Origin: Bacteroidetes bacterium HGW-Bacteroidetes-4 | GTDB taxonomy: Bacteria; Bacteroidota; Bacteroidia; Bacteroidales; SZUA-534 | Length of the DNA: 64,000 nt | Assembly (NCBI GenBank): GCA_002840905.1 | Contig: PHDD01000012.1 | Location: forward strand, 16,144-80,143 | Direction: 5' to 3' | Shown: in pieces, positions 48,176 through 54,763 of the stretch | Layout of the letters: each line of letters starts with the position of its first letter | How positions within the stretch are numbered: the first letter of the stretch is position 1 | Notes under the pieces: model-generated | Seen by the model: only the letters and a program-made list of their open reading frames with translations | Database searches by the model: none | What the model was told of the DNA's origin: nothing | Program-made: the position numbers and the translations under genes

Positions 48176-48832
48176 ATGACAAAGAGTTTAGTATTAACAC
48201 CGGAACAGCGCAAGCAGCTTGATGAGCTGAAAGCGCTTGAAGCTGCCGAGATTGCAGCAAAAAAAGAAGAGCGTAACACGCTTAAAGACCTTACTGACGA
48301 GAGTGTGAAGGAGGGTTTTGAGATACTGCTTGAGGTAAGCGACTTTTTAAGTAAGGCAAAAAAGAAGGTGTACGCCATGTTTGCCGACATTATTGAGCTT
48401 AAAAAGCAGGTTTACGACGGCAGCGACGAGCAGTACTCGCACACGTTTACCACGAAAGATGGTAATTACCGCATTATTATTGGGTTCCATGTGGTTGATA
48501 GTTTTGACGACAGCCACACGGCTGGTGTTGATGGTGTAAACAAGTTCCTTAATAAGCTGGGCATTGATAAAGACAGCAAGATGCTTGTTAAAATGGCGAA
48601 AAAGCTGCTTAGCCGCGATGCCAAGGGAACGCTGAACGCGCGCAAGGTGATGCAGCTTTTACAGATGGCGAACGAGCACGGCGACAAGGATTTTATTGAC
48701 AACGTTCAAATTATTATTGACGCCTATAAGCCCATTAAAACCAAAATGTACATGATTGCCCGGTACCGCCGCGAAAAAGACAACGAATGGCTTACGTTGC
48801 CGCTTGGTATTACCGAGGCTTCGTTAGACTAA
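48176..48832 (+). CDS. DUF3164 family protein
   Basis: 218 residues. Matches the DUF3164 family that is encoded in Mu-like phage early regions: an acidic N-terminal helix rich in Lys/Glu, the conserved GFHVVDSFDDSHTAGVDGVN near residue 103, and the C-terminal DAYKPIKTKMYMIARYRR. Function unknown; its constant place after MuB in Mu-like phages suggests a role in replication or regulation. Confidence 0.75.
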   Translation: MTKSLVLTPEQRKQLDELKALEAAEIAAKKEERNTLKDLTDESVKEGFEILLEVSDFLSKAKKKVYAMFADIIELKKQVYDGSDEQYSHTFTTKDGNYRIIIGFHVVDSFDDSHTAGVDGVNKFLNKLGIDKDSKMLVKMAKKLLSRDAKGTLNARKVMQLLQMANEHGDKDFIDNVQIIIDAYKPIKTKMYMIARYRREKDNEWLTLPLGITEASLD

Positions 48833-48848
48833 CTTAAAAACTAATGTT

Positions 48849-49202
48849 ATGGAATTGATTAACAGAACACACCAGCGCTCGAGAAAAGGCGAGAGCACAG
48901 TGTCGGTAACCATTAAGGGAGTAATAACTATAAGCAAGGTTGCCGCGCTTACTCTTGGGCTAAAATCGGGCGACGAGGTTGCTTTTTACCAGGATGAAAA
49001 AGCAAGCGCCGACTGGTATTTGAAAAAGGAGAAAGGCGTAAAGCTTAGGCAGAATAGTGCTGGCGGAATGCTTTGTAATTGTGCATCTGTTGCCAGGAGT
49101 CTATTAAAAAGCATTGATAAAAGCGAAAAGGCCAACATGATGCTGGCCACCGAGCCTATTGAAGGTGGTTTTTACGCAATTATTACCCGAGCTGCAAAGT
49201 AG
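48849..49202 (+). CDS. Phage protein with AbrB/MazE-like segment
   Basis: 117 residues. The stretch VSVTIKGVITISKVAALTLG with LKSGDEVAFYQDE resembles the swapped-hairpin AbrB fold (residues 18-50), a DNA-binding fold of phage and antitoxin regulators. The rest is not recognised. The tRNA-like segment begins right after its stop. Confidence 0.4.
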   Translation: MELINRTHQRSRKGESTVSVTIKGVITISKVAALTLGLKSGDEVAFYQDEKASADWYLKKEKGVKLRQNSAGGMLCNCASVARSLLKSIDKSEKANMMLATEPIEGGFYAIITRAAK

Positions 49203-49209
49203 CGGGTTA

Positions 49210-49254
49210 TCCCCGATGGTCGAAAGTGGCGGTTCGACTCCGCCACGGGGAGCA
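49210..49254 (+). other. tRNA-like acceptor/T-arm minihelix
   Basis: GTGGCGG-TTCGACT-CCGCCAC (49226-49246) forms a 7-bp T-arm with the GGTTCGACTCC box; the flanking TCCCC (49210-49214) pairs with GGGGA (49247-49251), followed by GCA. This gives a two-stem structure like the top half of a tRNA. D-arm and anticodon arm are missing, so it is not a working tRNA. It could be a tRNA remnant, a processing signal or an RNA end structure. Confidence 0.5.
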
Positions 49255-49260
49255 AAAAGA

Positions 49261-49323
49261 AGTACTTAGAGTACTTAAAGTGACTAAAGTACTTAAAGTG
49301 ACTAGAGTACTTGGAGTTAAAAG
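49261..49323 (+). repeat. 9-bp tandem-repeat leader
   Basis: Seven degenerate 9-bp units: AGTACTTAG, AGTACTTAA, AGTGACTAA, AGTACTTAA, AGTGACTAG, AGTACTTGG, AGTTAAAAG. They run up to the start of the next gene. Confidence 0.75.
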
Positions 49324-49332
49324 TTGAAAGTT

Positions 49333-49659
49333 ATGGAACACGTGATTTACAAAGGTATTAACTGGGTAAAATGTGAGCCCGACGAGGTTCAGGAACTCCC
49401 GTTTGAATGGGGTTTGAACACCCTTATTGCCGTTGGCTGTCGTTTTACCCAGCTAGGAAGCAAAAGCAGGACTTCATTTGCCATTAGCGATGCTGAGCTG
49501 GTGTATGCTGGCCGCGTGGGTAGCGACCTTTTGTTTGGTGTTGACGACGGAGAAAAGAATAGTGCCGACGAGGGATGGTTTGTGTGTCTTTCGTGGGTTA
49601 ATTGTTCGGTTTTGCTTGCGCAAACCGGCAGTAATGGCTTTTACGATATACTGTTTTAG
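49333..49659 (+). CDS. Phage protein, unknown function
   Basis: 108 residues from the ATG at 49333 (a TTG three codons earlier is a weaker start). Not recognised. Beta-rich, with two Trp-containing loops. Its stop is one base before the next ATG. Confidence 0.5.
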   Translation: MEHVIYKGINWVKCEPDEVQELPFEWGLNTLIAVGCRFTQLGSKSRTSFAISDAELVYAGRVGSDLLFGVDDGEKNSADEGWFVCLSWVNCSVLLAQTGSNGFYDILF

Positions 49660-49660
49660 T

Positions 49661-50053
49661 ATGAGAGTTTGGTACGGATACAGTAAGTTAACCCCAAAGG
49701 TGGTTCGTAAGCGCGAAATGGCTGTTTATTTTGAGAATGCTGCCAATAATTCGAGAGCTAACGAGGAGTGGATTGAACGACGCATAAGAGTGGTTTATGT
49801 TCGCCAGCAGGCGGAGGCTGAAATAATGCCCGCTGAGATAGCGATACGGATGTTTACCAAATACTCGTACTTAATTGACGAGAAACCCTACTACGGGGAT
49901 ATTGAAAAAGTGTTGGAGCATAATTTTATAGCCGATCGGTTTAATGTTTCGGCTGAGGTTCGGATAGAAATTAGAGAGAAGCTGAGAACTGCCTACTATG
50001 AGCAGTTTAATATAAGAAAACCCATTGCAAACCAACTAAAACTAAGCCTATGA
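49661..50053 (+). CDS. Phage protein, unknown function
   Basis: 130 residues from the ATG at 49661, one base after the previous stop. The frame stays open back to 49478 inside the preceding gene, but that part is out-of-frame shadow. Charged and mostly helical (REMAVYFENAANNSRANEE, MPAEIAIRMFTKYSYLID). Overlaps the next small gene by four bases (ATGA). Confidence 0.5.
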   Translation: MRVWYGYSKLTPKVVRKREMAVYFENAANNSRANEEWIERRIRVVYVRQQAEAEIMPAEIAIRMFTKYSYLIDEKPYYGDIEKVLEHNFIADRFNVSAEVRIEIREKLRTAYYEQFNIRKPIANQLKLSL

Positions 50054-50214
50054 AACAAATGTTCTTAGCCCTTCCCCTTTGGGTTGAAGTGGGCTTTATA
50101 AACTTAATGATGGATTTAAAAGGTCTGCCCGACGGTATGCTTGACATTGACGATTGGGTAAGGCTTGAGCTACGCAAACAGTATTTATTAACTAAAATAG
50201 ACGAACTATGGTAA
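50050..50214 (+). CDS. 54-residue phage microprotein
   Basis: A short frame from ATG 50050 to TAA 50214. Its ATG overlaps the preceding stop (ATGA) and its stop overlaps the next ATG, the pattern of coupled genes, so it is probably real despite its size. Sequence starts MKQMFLALPLWVEVGFIN and ends in a charged helix. No family recognised. Confidence 0.55.
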   Translation: MKQMFLALPLWVEVGFINLMMDLKGLPDGMLDIDDWVRLELRKQYLLTKIDELW

Positions 50215-50732
50215 GTTTAAACAACACCAGCGGCATCATAAACACTTTTATGGGCCTTGAGTTTAATCTGTTCAGGCCAACGCCCGACATGATTGACATT
50301 AGAGACATTGCCCGCGGTCTGGCATTTAAAGGCCGCTGGGCGGGGCAAACCCCCCAGTATTTTTCAATTGCTCAGCACTCCGTTTTAGTGGCCGATTTAA
50401 TAACAAACGGCCAGCCCGGAAATATAAAACTGGCGCTTGCCGGCTTATTACACGACGCCGCTGAGAGTTACCTTGGCGATATGATTACACCGCTTAAAAA
50501 GGCGTTGCCTCAGTTTAGTGTTATTGAGGAAAATATTTTAAAGGCAGTATTCGATAATTTTAAATTGCCCATGCACCTGATGCGCGAGGTAAAACCCTAC
50601 GACCGGAAAAGTCTTGAAATGGAATTTGGTGCTTTTTATGGTACCGAGAGCCTGTTTCCACAGCTTAACCCGGAGGATGCCTATGAGTTTTTTTTAGAAA
50701 CATTTGATACCCTTTGGAATGGCGCCTTTTAA
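50208..50732 (+). CDS. HD-domain phosphohydrolase (YfbR-like)
   Basis: 174 residues. HD-domain marks in order: RDIARGLAFKGRW, first His57 in FSIAQHSVLVADL, HD pair at 82-83 in GLLHDAAESYLGDM, then TPLKKALPQFSVIEENIL. This is the layout of 5'-nucleotidase YfbR, which dephosphorylates dNMPs, and of similar proteins found in other phages. Might adjust nucleotide pools for phage replication; the exact substrate is not known. Confidence 0.8.
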   Translation: MVSLNNTSGIINTFMGLEFNLFRPTPDMIDIRDIARGLAFKGRWAGQTPQYFSIAQHSVLVADLITNGQPGNIKLALAGLLHDAAESYLGDMITPLKKALPQFSVIEENILKAVFDNFKLPMHLMREVKPYDRKSLEMEFGAFYGTESLFPQLNPEDAYEFFLETFDTLWNGAF

Positions 50733-51051
50733 ACGACAAAGCAAAGCCGATTTTGACCGCGGGCAAACCCAGCGTCGCAAAATACTAAGCCTATGCCACG
50801 AGCTGGGGTGGACATACCCAACGCATGGCGGGCGCGTTACCGTGAACTTTGTGGCTTTAGATGGCTGGATGAACAAATACAGCTATCTGCATAAGCCTTT
50901 GAATTATTACACGCCTGCCGAGCTGCCCAAGCTGGTTACCCAGTTTGAAAATATGGTCGCTAAGGAATTAAGCGGGCGCGATGCGCAGGAAGTTATAAAT
51001 GAACGAATTGAAAGGACTTTGAACGATGCCAGCGATAGCCTTAAAAAGTAG
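50719..51051 (+). CDS. Conserved Mu-like phage protein (possible GemA-type)
   Basis: 110 residues from the ATG at 50719, overlapping the HD gene by 14 bp. Marks: RRKILSLCHELGWTYP, GGRVTVNFVALDGWMNKYSY, and LNYYTPAELPKLVTQFENM. Similar proteins occupy the place of GemA (gp16, host-gene modulation) in Mu-like phages, but similarity to GemA itself is weak. Overlaps the DnaA-like gene by 26 bp. Confidence 0.5.
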   Translation: MAPFKRQSKADFDRGQTQRRKILSLCHELGWTYPTHGGRVTVNFVALDGWMNKYSYLHKPLNYYTPAELPKLVTQFENMVAKELSGRDAQEVINERIERTLNDASDSLKK

Positions 51052-51409
51052 GGTTGGCGCGTATGCCATACCCGGAATAATAAAGGACAATAGCGTTATG
51101 GGAATAAAGCTAAAGGTAGCCGAGTTAACCGGAGTGGGCGAGCTTATTGATGTAAAGCTACGCGACCGCCATATTGTGGAAGCCAGGCAGATAGCCATGT
51201 ATATAAGCAAGCAGTGTACAAAAGCCAGTCTTGCCAAGATTGGACTTACCTGCGGCGGTAAAGACCACGCTACGGTACTACATGCCTGCAAAACGGTGAG
51301 TAATTTACTCGAGACTGACGTGGAATACCGGAAAAAGTACCGCGAGGTGTTTGAGTATTATGATTTGGGAGTACCTGTAAAACGCCTGCGTAAGTTTATA
51401 GACGAATGA
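51026..51409 (+). CDS. Free-standing DnaA domain IV protein
   Basis: 127 residues. Residues 44-105 match DnaA domain IV (the DnaA-box-binding helix-turn-helix): LRDRHIVEARQIAMYISKQC, SLAKIGLTCGGKDHATVLHA and KTVSNLLETD. The DnaA signature GGKDHATVLHACKT is at 77-90. The AAA+ domain of DnaA is absent. The wording of the motif matches Bacteroidota DnaA closely, so the phage probably took it from a host. It could recruit or block initiation at DnaA boxes. Overlaps the gene before it; the next unit begins right after its stop with an inverted repeat. Confidence 0.88.
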   Translation: MPAIALKSRVGAYAIPGIIKDNSVMGIKLKVAELTGVGELIDVKLRDRHIVEARQIAMYISKQCTKASLAKIGLTCGGKDHATVLHACKTVSNLLETDVEYRKKYREVFEYYDLGVPVKRLRKFIDE

Positions 51410-51980
51410 TTTACAACGTGGATAATATGGCGTTCGTTGCGCCAACCAAATTAGTACAATGATTATTAAACATACAAAATTTAAAGACATGAAGAACTTA
51501 ATTAAACGCTTGCGCAATGCGCTATATTTGGTGTTGTACGCTTTTAAAGTGCGTGGGCAAGGAAATGCCAAAACAACGACAGAACGCAAGAATAAGCTGT
51601 ACCGTAAGGCTTGGGCTTTTAACCGCAAGAAATACCGCAAGTTTGTGATAAATACCATGAGGGGTATTGAGAAAGGTTTGGCGAAAGATGCTAAAAAAGG
51701 TAAATACAGCAGTATATTAACAACAGATGAAGACAGGTTAGATAACCACTACTTAAACGCCATAGCCTTTCGGTGGTTGCTTAGGTACTCAAAGTACAAG
51801 CCGACTTTGGAAGATGAACGTATATTTGTGAGCAAAACAGGCAAACGCTACATTGAAATGATGCAGATTAAATTTAGTTGGGATTTAAGCAATGGGTACA
51901 TAGATTAGTTGTGCGTGGGCTAATTGCGTACAACTCACCAACTAAACAGCGTTTTAATGCTTTTTAGGTGGCGTTGTAAA
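51410..51980. repeat. Inverted repeats flanking a single gene
   Basis: TTTACAACG (51410-51418) and CGTTGTAAA (51972-51980) are perfect inverted 9-mers that bracket the 149-residue gene; both flanks also contain short hairpins (TGGCG...CGCCA on the left, GTTGT...ACAAC on the right). This gives the segment a cassette look within the otherwise overlapping early operon. Confidence 0.4.
51459..51908 (+). CDS. Basic phage protein, unknown function
   Basis: 149 residues (an internal Met at 51489 is an equally good start). Very basic N-terminal half (ERKNKLYRKAWAFNRKKYRK), then an acidic/aromatic half. Not recognised. More AT-rich than neighbours and not overlapping either one, with 110 bp of non-coding DNA after it, unlike the compact genes around it. 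Possibly a late addition (moron). Confidence 0.5.
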   Translation: MIIKHTKFKDMKNLIKRLRNALYLVLYAFKVRGQGNAKTTTERKNKLYRKAWAFNRKKYRKFVINTMRGIEKGLAKDAKKGKYSSILTTDEDRLDNHYLNAIAFRWLLRYSKYKPTLEDERIFVSKTGKRYIEMMQIKFSWDLSNGYID

Positions 51981-52018
51981 GCGTTCAATGATTGTTTAAC
52001 CAAAATTAAAATAGAGCT

Positions 52019-52585
52019 ATGAATCTAAACGACTACAAACTTATTCCTATGGATAAAATAACCGACGAGGCCAGAGAGGTAGCAAGCCGCTGGGCCGATG
52101 ATTCGGGGATGGATTGGATTGGCGACAGGCACAAGCTGGCCAGCGATATTATGAACTATGCCAGGCGCGTAAGTTTGGGCGAAGTTCCGCAAATGAAAAT
52201 ATATGGTGGAGCCCGCACTTTTGTTGAGACCTTGAATGGTAAAACGGTGTACATTGATGGGGCTTTAATTAGCCCTGATTTGGCCGAGTGCCAGGTTCCT
52301 GTAATTGAGTTCAATCAATTGCGCGCAGCTGCCGACAGTTACGACTTAGCACAAAGGGGCGTTTGTATTGTAGGTGCTCATCCCTCAGTTGAAATGCTAT
52401 CGAAATTAACAGCCGCAGTCGGCCAAATTGTGGTAATTTCTAGTGAAGATAGCGGCCCCGAGCTGTCTCGTATTTCAGCCGATTTGCGCGAATCGATTGA
52501 AATAACAATGCTGCCCAATCTGGTTGAGCCTTACGTTGAAAAAAAAACCAAAGGCCACGAACGGCCTTATAAATATCATAAGTAA
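52019..52585 (+). CDS. Phage protein, unknown function
   Basis: 188 residues, not recognised. Mixed alpha/beta composition with a possible Rossmann-like central part (RGVCIVGAHPSVEML, QIVVISSEDSGPEL). Its stop overlaps the next ATG (TAATG). Confidence 0.5.
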   Translation: MNLNDYKLIPMDKITDEAREVASRWADDSGMDWIGDRHKLASDIMNYARRVSLGEVPQMKIYGGARTFVETLNGKTVYIDGALISPDLAECQVPVIEFNQLRAAADSYDLAQRGVCIVGAHPSVEMLSKLTAAVGQIVVISSEDSGPELSRISADLRESIEITMLPNLVEPYVEKKTKGHERPYKYHK

Positions 52586-52785
52586 TGGGAAATATATTAA
52601 CTAAAATTTATGAGGCCGAGGCCGAAAGTAACTGGACTGAGATGCAGGCTTATTTGGAGGAGCTTGCCGACGACATAAGGCACACGATCCCGAACTCGAA
52701 GCGGTACCACGACACTAAGTTCCTGTTTGATAACCAGGAAAAGATTATAAGGAACCGAAAGTTTATTGAATTATTAGGTGATTAA
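52585..52785 (+). CDS. Small phage protein, unknown function
   Basis: 66 residues, acidic and helical, no family recognised. Translationally coupled to the preceding gene. Confidence 0.45.
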   Translation: MGNILTKIYEAEAESNWTEMQAYLEELADDIRHTIPNSKRYHDTKFLFDNQEKIIRNRKFIELLGD

Positions 52786-52801
52786 CTTTAAAATAGATTA
52801 T

Positions 52802-53098
52802 ATGAAAAAGAGAATTAGAGCGTTTTTTGTGGCTTTAATAGTAAAGCCAATTTTGTTAGACAAGCGGAATTCGACACTAAAAGGTGTAGATGCAACCGAG
52901 TACACCTGGAAGGTTAAGCTACGTTGGTACAGCCCCTTTGTGTGGCTGCTTTTTGTGTTAAATGTAGTGCGCGGCATTTTAGCCGGTGCCTGGTATGGTT
53001 TTGTAGGCGTGTGGCGAAGCACCTTTAACAGCCGCCCGGGCAGGTGGTCTATAAAGCTTGAGAAAACCGAGCGGTTTAAGTGGTACATGTACTATTAG
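52802..53098 (+). CDS. Small phage membrane protein
   Basis: 98 residues from ATG 52802 (the frame is open 8 codons upstream). A hydrophobic helix around SPFVWLLFVLNVVRGILAGA with a second weak one at the N-terminus, and basic flanks. Inner-membrane protein of unknown role, perhaps affecting the host envelope. Confidence 0.5.
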   Translation: MKKRIRAFFVALIVKPILLDKRNSTLKGVDATEYTWKVKLRWYSPFVWLLFVLNVVRGILAGAWYGFVGVWRSTFNSRPGRWSIKLEKTERFKWYMYY

Positions 53099-53101
53099 CT
53101 T

Positions 53102-53347
53102 ATGCCGGTGTACGAACTAAGCAGCGAGCTTTTTGAGGGTAAACTTGTTTTTGAATACGAGAATAAGCACCTGACCAGGTTTGTTGATTTAAGCGACATG
53201 GGCGAAATGCAGCGGACTTATTTAAGCGCAAATTTCCCCATGCACGAATCGGAGATAGGCAAGTTAAAAACAAAAACAGCCACGCTTAAAAAGGTGGCTG
53301 CCGAAACCGACTGGGAACAGTTTAACAGGCAAGCCGCCGACAGTTAA
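53102..53347 (+). CDS. Small phage protein, unknown function
   Basis: 81 residues, last gene of the early operon before its terminator. Charged, no family recognised. Confidence 0.5.
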   Translation: MPVYELSSELFEGKLVFEYENKHLTRFVDLSDMGEMQRTYLSANFPMHESEIGKLKTKTATLKKVAAETDWEQFNRQAADS

Positions 53348-53350
53348 AAG

Positions 53351-53386
53351 AAAACCCCTCGCAAATTGTGAGGGGTTTTCTTTTTA
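53351..53386. terminator. Bidirectional terminator ending the early operon
   Basis: AAAACCCCTC pairs with GAGGGGTTTT around GCAAATTGT-like loop, followed by a T-run; it also serves the converging lipoprotein gene. Confidence 0.85.
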
Positions 53387-53821
53387 TTCGGTTTTTATTA
53401 ATGTGCCCGTTATTGATTGGGAGCCTAATGCCGATTCTATTTTATAAAACAGCAGCCCGTTTCCCCCTTTTTTTACACAAACCTCATAAGCCTTGTCGAA
53501 CAAACTTGCGATGGGCTTATTAACGTAGTCGAACGACATGTACGCTAAAGAGTCGGCTTGGTACCCTTCGCGGTTCATGCGTTCAAAAGCAACGCGGTCG
53601 AAGTATACTACCGTTTTGTTTTGGATGGTGACGCTTATTTCGCCCAGAACTTTGTAGTTCGTAGTAATATCCCTGGGCGAAAAGTAAAAGCCCTTTTGGG
53701 CGTACTTTGAAAAATCCAAAAAGCTGTAATTTACCCTTTCGGGCTCAGTTCTCAGATAGTCGAGCTGTGTTGAGCAGCTAAATAATGCGGCTGTTAGCGC
53801 TAGTAAAATCAATTTTTTCAT
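53384..53821 (-). CDS. Phage-encoded lipoprotein
   Basis: 145 residues with signal peptide KKLILLALTAALFSC, cut before the lipobox Cys16. Mature part beta-rich, no family recognised. Lies between the early operon terminator and the divergent 53921 gene, in reverse to the early genes, so it is probably expressed in the lysogen and may alter the host surface (for example block further phage). The perfect CTACA-N3-TGTAG site lies upstream of it at 53884. Confidence 0.75.
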   Translation of the reverse strand: MKKLILLALTAALFSCSTQLDYLRTEPERVNYSFLDFSKYAQKGFYFSPRDITTNYKVLGEISVTIQNKTVVYFDRVAFERMNREGYQADSLAYMSFDYVNKPIASLFDKAYEVCVKKGGNGLLFYKIESALGSQSITGTLIKTE

Positions 53822-53883
53822 GTTATTAATAGTTTAATTGTTAATATTTTAATGTAAAGTTAAGTAAAAAATTGGACTGTAAT

Positions 53884-53896
53884 CTACAATATGTAG
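53884..53896. promoter_or_regulatory. Operator-like palindrome at early/late junction
   Basis: CTACAATATGTAG, the same CTACA-N3-TGTAG design as at 43269. It lies in the divergent gap between the lipoprotein gene and the 53921 gene, where a TATTTTTG -7-like element (53909-53916) also occurs. Confidence 0.6.
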
Positions 53897-53920
53897 ACGA
53901 AAAGCTGCTATTTTTGTTTC

Positions 53921-54226
53921 ATGCGAGGGCTTAAAAATTTATATGACACCTATTTAGAGACTGCACCGCCAAAAGGCAAAGGCCGCAGCGCGGTTGAGAT
54001 TACCCGGCGTAATAATCTGCTTAGCGCCCGCTTTTATTACCACATGCACATTAAGCGAAAGCGATTCGACGACATTTTGTCGAGCCTTAATGAGGAGTTT
54101 TTTATTAGCGAATCGCGCATAGTTGACTTATTGAATGAGAATAAGCCTTTGCTGGACAACTTTATGAACACCAAGCCCGAGCCCAGGGAACTGAAAAAAG
54201 AGTTTGCGTGGTTTGTTTGGGATTAA
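53921..54226 (+). CDS. HTH phage regulator candidate (Mor/C-like position)
   Basis: 101 residues. The middle has a helix-turn-helix-like run: KRKRFDDILSSLNEEFFISE followed by SRIVDLLNENKPLL. Small basic protein alone between the early and late regions and next to the operator-like palindrome. In Mu this place is taken by the middle/late activators Mor and C, so a late-gene activator is a reasonable guess. No direct sequence match can be stated. Confidence 0.45.
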   Translation: MRGLKNLYDTYLETAPPKGKGRSAVEITRRNNLLSARFYYHMHIKRKRFDDILSSLNEEFFISESRIVDLLNENKPLLDNFMNTKPEPRELKKEFAWFVWD

Positions 54227-54228
54227 TT

Positions 54229-54276
54229 GTTTTTTGCCACTAATTACACTAATTTGCACTAATAAAATTTTGAGTT
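54229..54276 (+). repeat. CACTAATT tandem-repeat leader
   Basis: CCACTAATTACACTAATTTGCACTAAT type repeat (three near copies of CACTAATT, 10-bp step) directly before the next start codon. Confidence 0.6.
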
Positions 54277-54579
54277 ATGGATACAACTAGATTAGAACAA
54301 CTGCATAGGCATGCCATGCAAAGTGTTATTGCGCGTACTTCTGATGCGGAAGAAAAGACACGGTCTACACGAGTAGGAGAACTTAATCGCATACATATAG
54401 CATCAGCAATGGACATTGAGCAAACAACAGAAAGTTTAAAACAAATTCTAGCTTACCGACAAGAATTAGCTAACCACATGTTAGAATGTTCTGATTCGAT
54501 CCAGATGGAACAACTTAATGAGGCTTTTATATATAGTGACGAAACGATTAAACAGGTACTCGGCATGTATACGCCATAA
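54277..54579 (+). CDS. Phage protein, unknown function
   Basis: 100 residues, helical and charged (HIASAMDIEQTTESLKQILA), no family recognised. Followed by a strong terminator that separates it from the leftward late operon. Confidence 0.5.
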   Translation: MDTTRLEQLHRHAMQSVIARTSDAEEKTRSTRVGELNRIHIASAMDIEQTTESLKQILAYRQELANHMLECSDSIQMEQLNEAFIYSDETIKQVLGMYTP

Positions 54580-54593
54580 CTAAATATAACTTT

Positions 54594-54627
54594 AAAAGCC
54601 CCGGCAATTGTCGGGGCTTTTTTTATA
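54594..54627. terminator. Bidirectional hairpin terminator
   Basis: AAAGCCCCGGCAATTGTCGGGGCTTT: AAAGCCCCG pairs with CGGGGCTTT, T-run follows. Its arm reaches into the last codons of the leftward 46-residue gene. Confidence 0.85.
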
Positions 54628-54763
54628 CAATATCAATTAGCTCATAATTTGGGTAAACCCGCTTAAAATTATCCTCGGCCTCTTGCTGTGAGCCAGCTCT
54701 CCAATTCATTAGCCCGTTTCGGCTTGTGTTTGGCGCCCGGTATGTAATACAATAATTATACAT
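54623..54763 (-). CDS. 46-residue late phage protein
   Basis: A short frame whose ATG (54763) overlaps the stop of the preceding late gene (ATGTATAA) and which ends in the terminator. Starts MYNYCITYRAPNT and contains NWRAGSQQEAEDNFKRVYP. The coupling and position at the end of the late operon support a real gene; function unknown. Confidence 0.55.
   Translation of the reverse strand: MYNYCITYRAPNTSRNGLMNWRAGSQQEAEDNFKRVYPNYELIDIV

Noticed and set aside
49202..49254. Complete tRNA gene
   Set aside because: Only a T-arm and a 5-bp acceptor-like stem are present; D-arm and anticodon loop cannot be formed from the upstream bases.
49261..49323. CRISPR-like array
   Set aside because: The repeat unit is 9 bp without spacers and no cas genes are present.
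49478..49660. Long N-terminus of the 49661 gene
   Set aside because: The upstream in-frame part overlaps another gene and reads as out-of-frame noise; the ATG at 49661 follows the previous stop by one base.
51410..51980. Integron attC sites around the 149-residue gene
   Set aside because: The flanks do not fit the GTTRRRY / RYYYAAC core pattern and no integron integrase is seen; kept only as inverted repeats.
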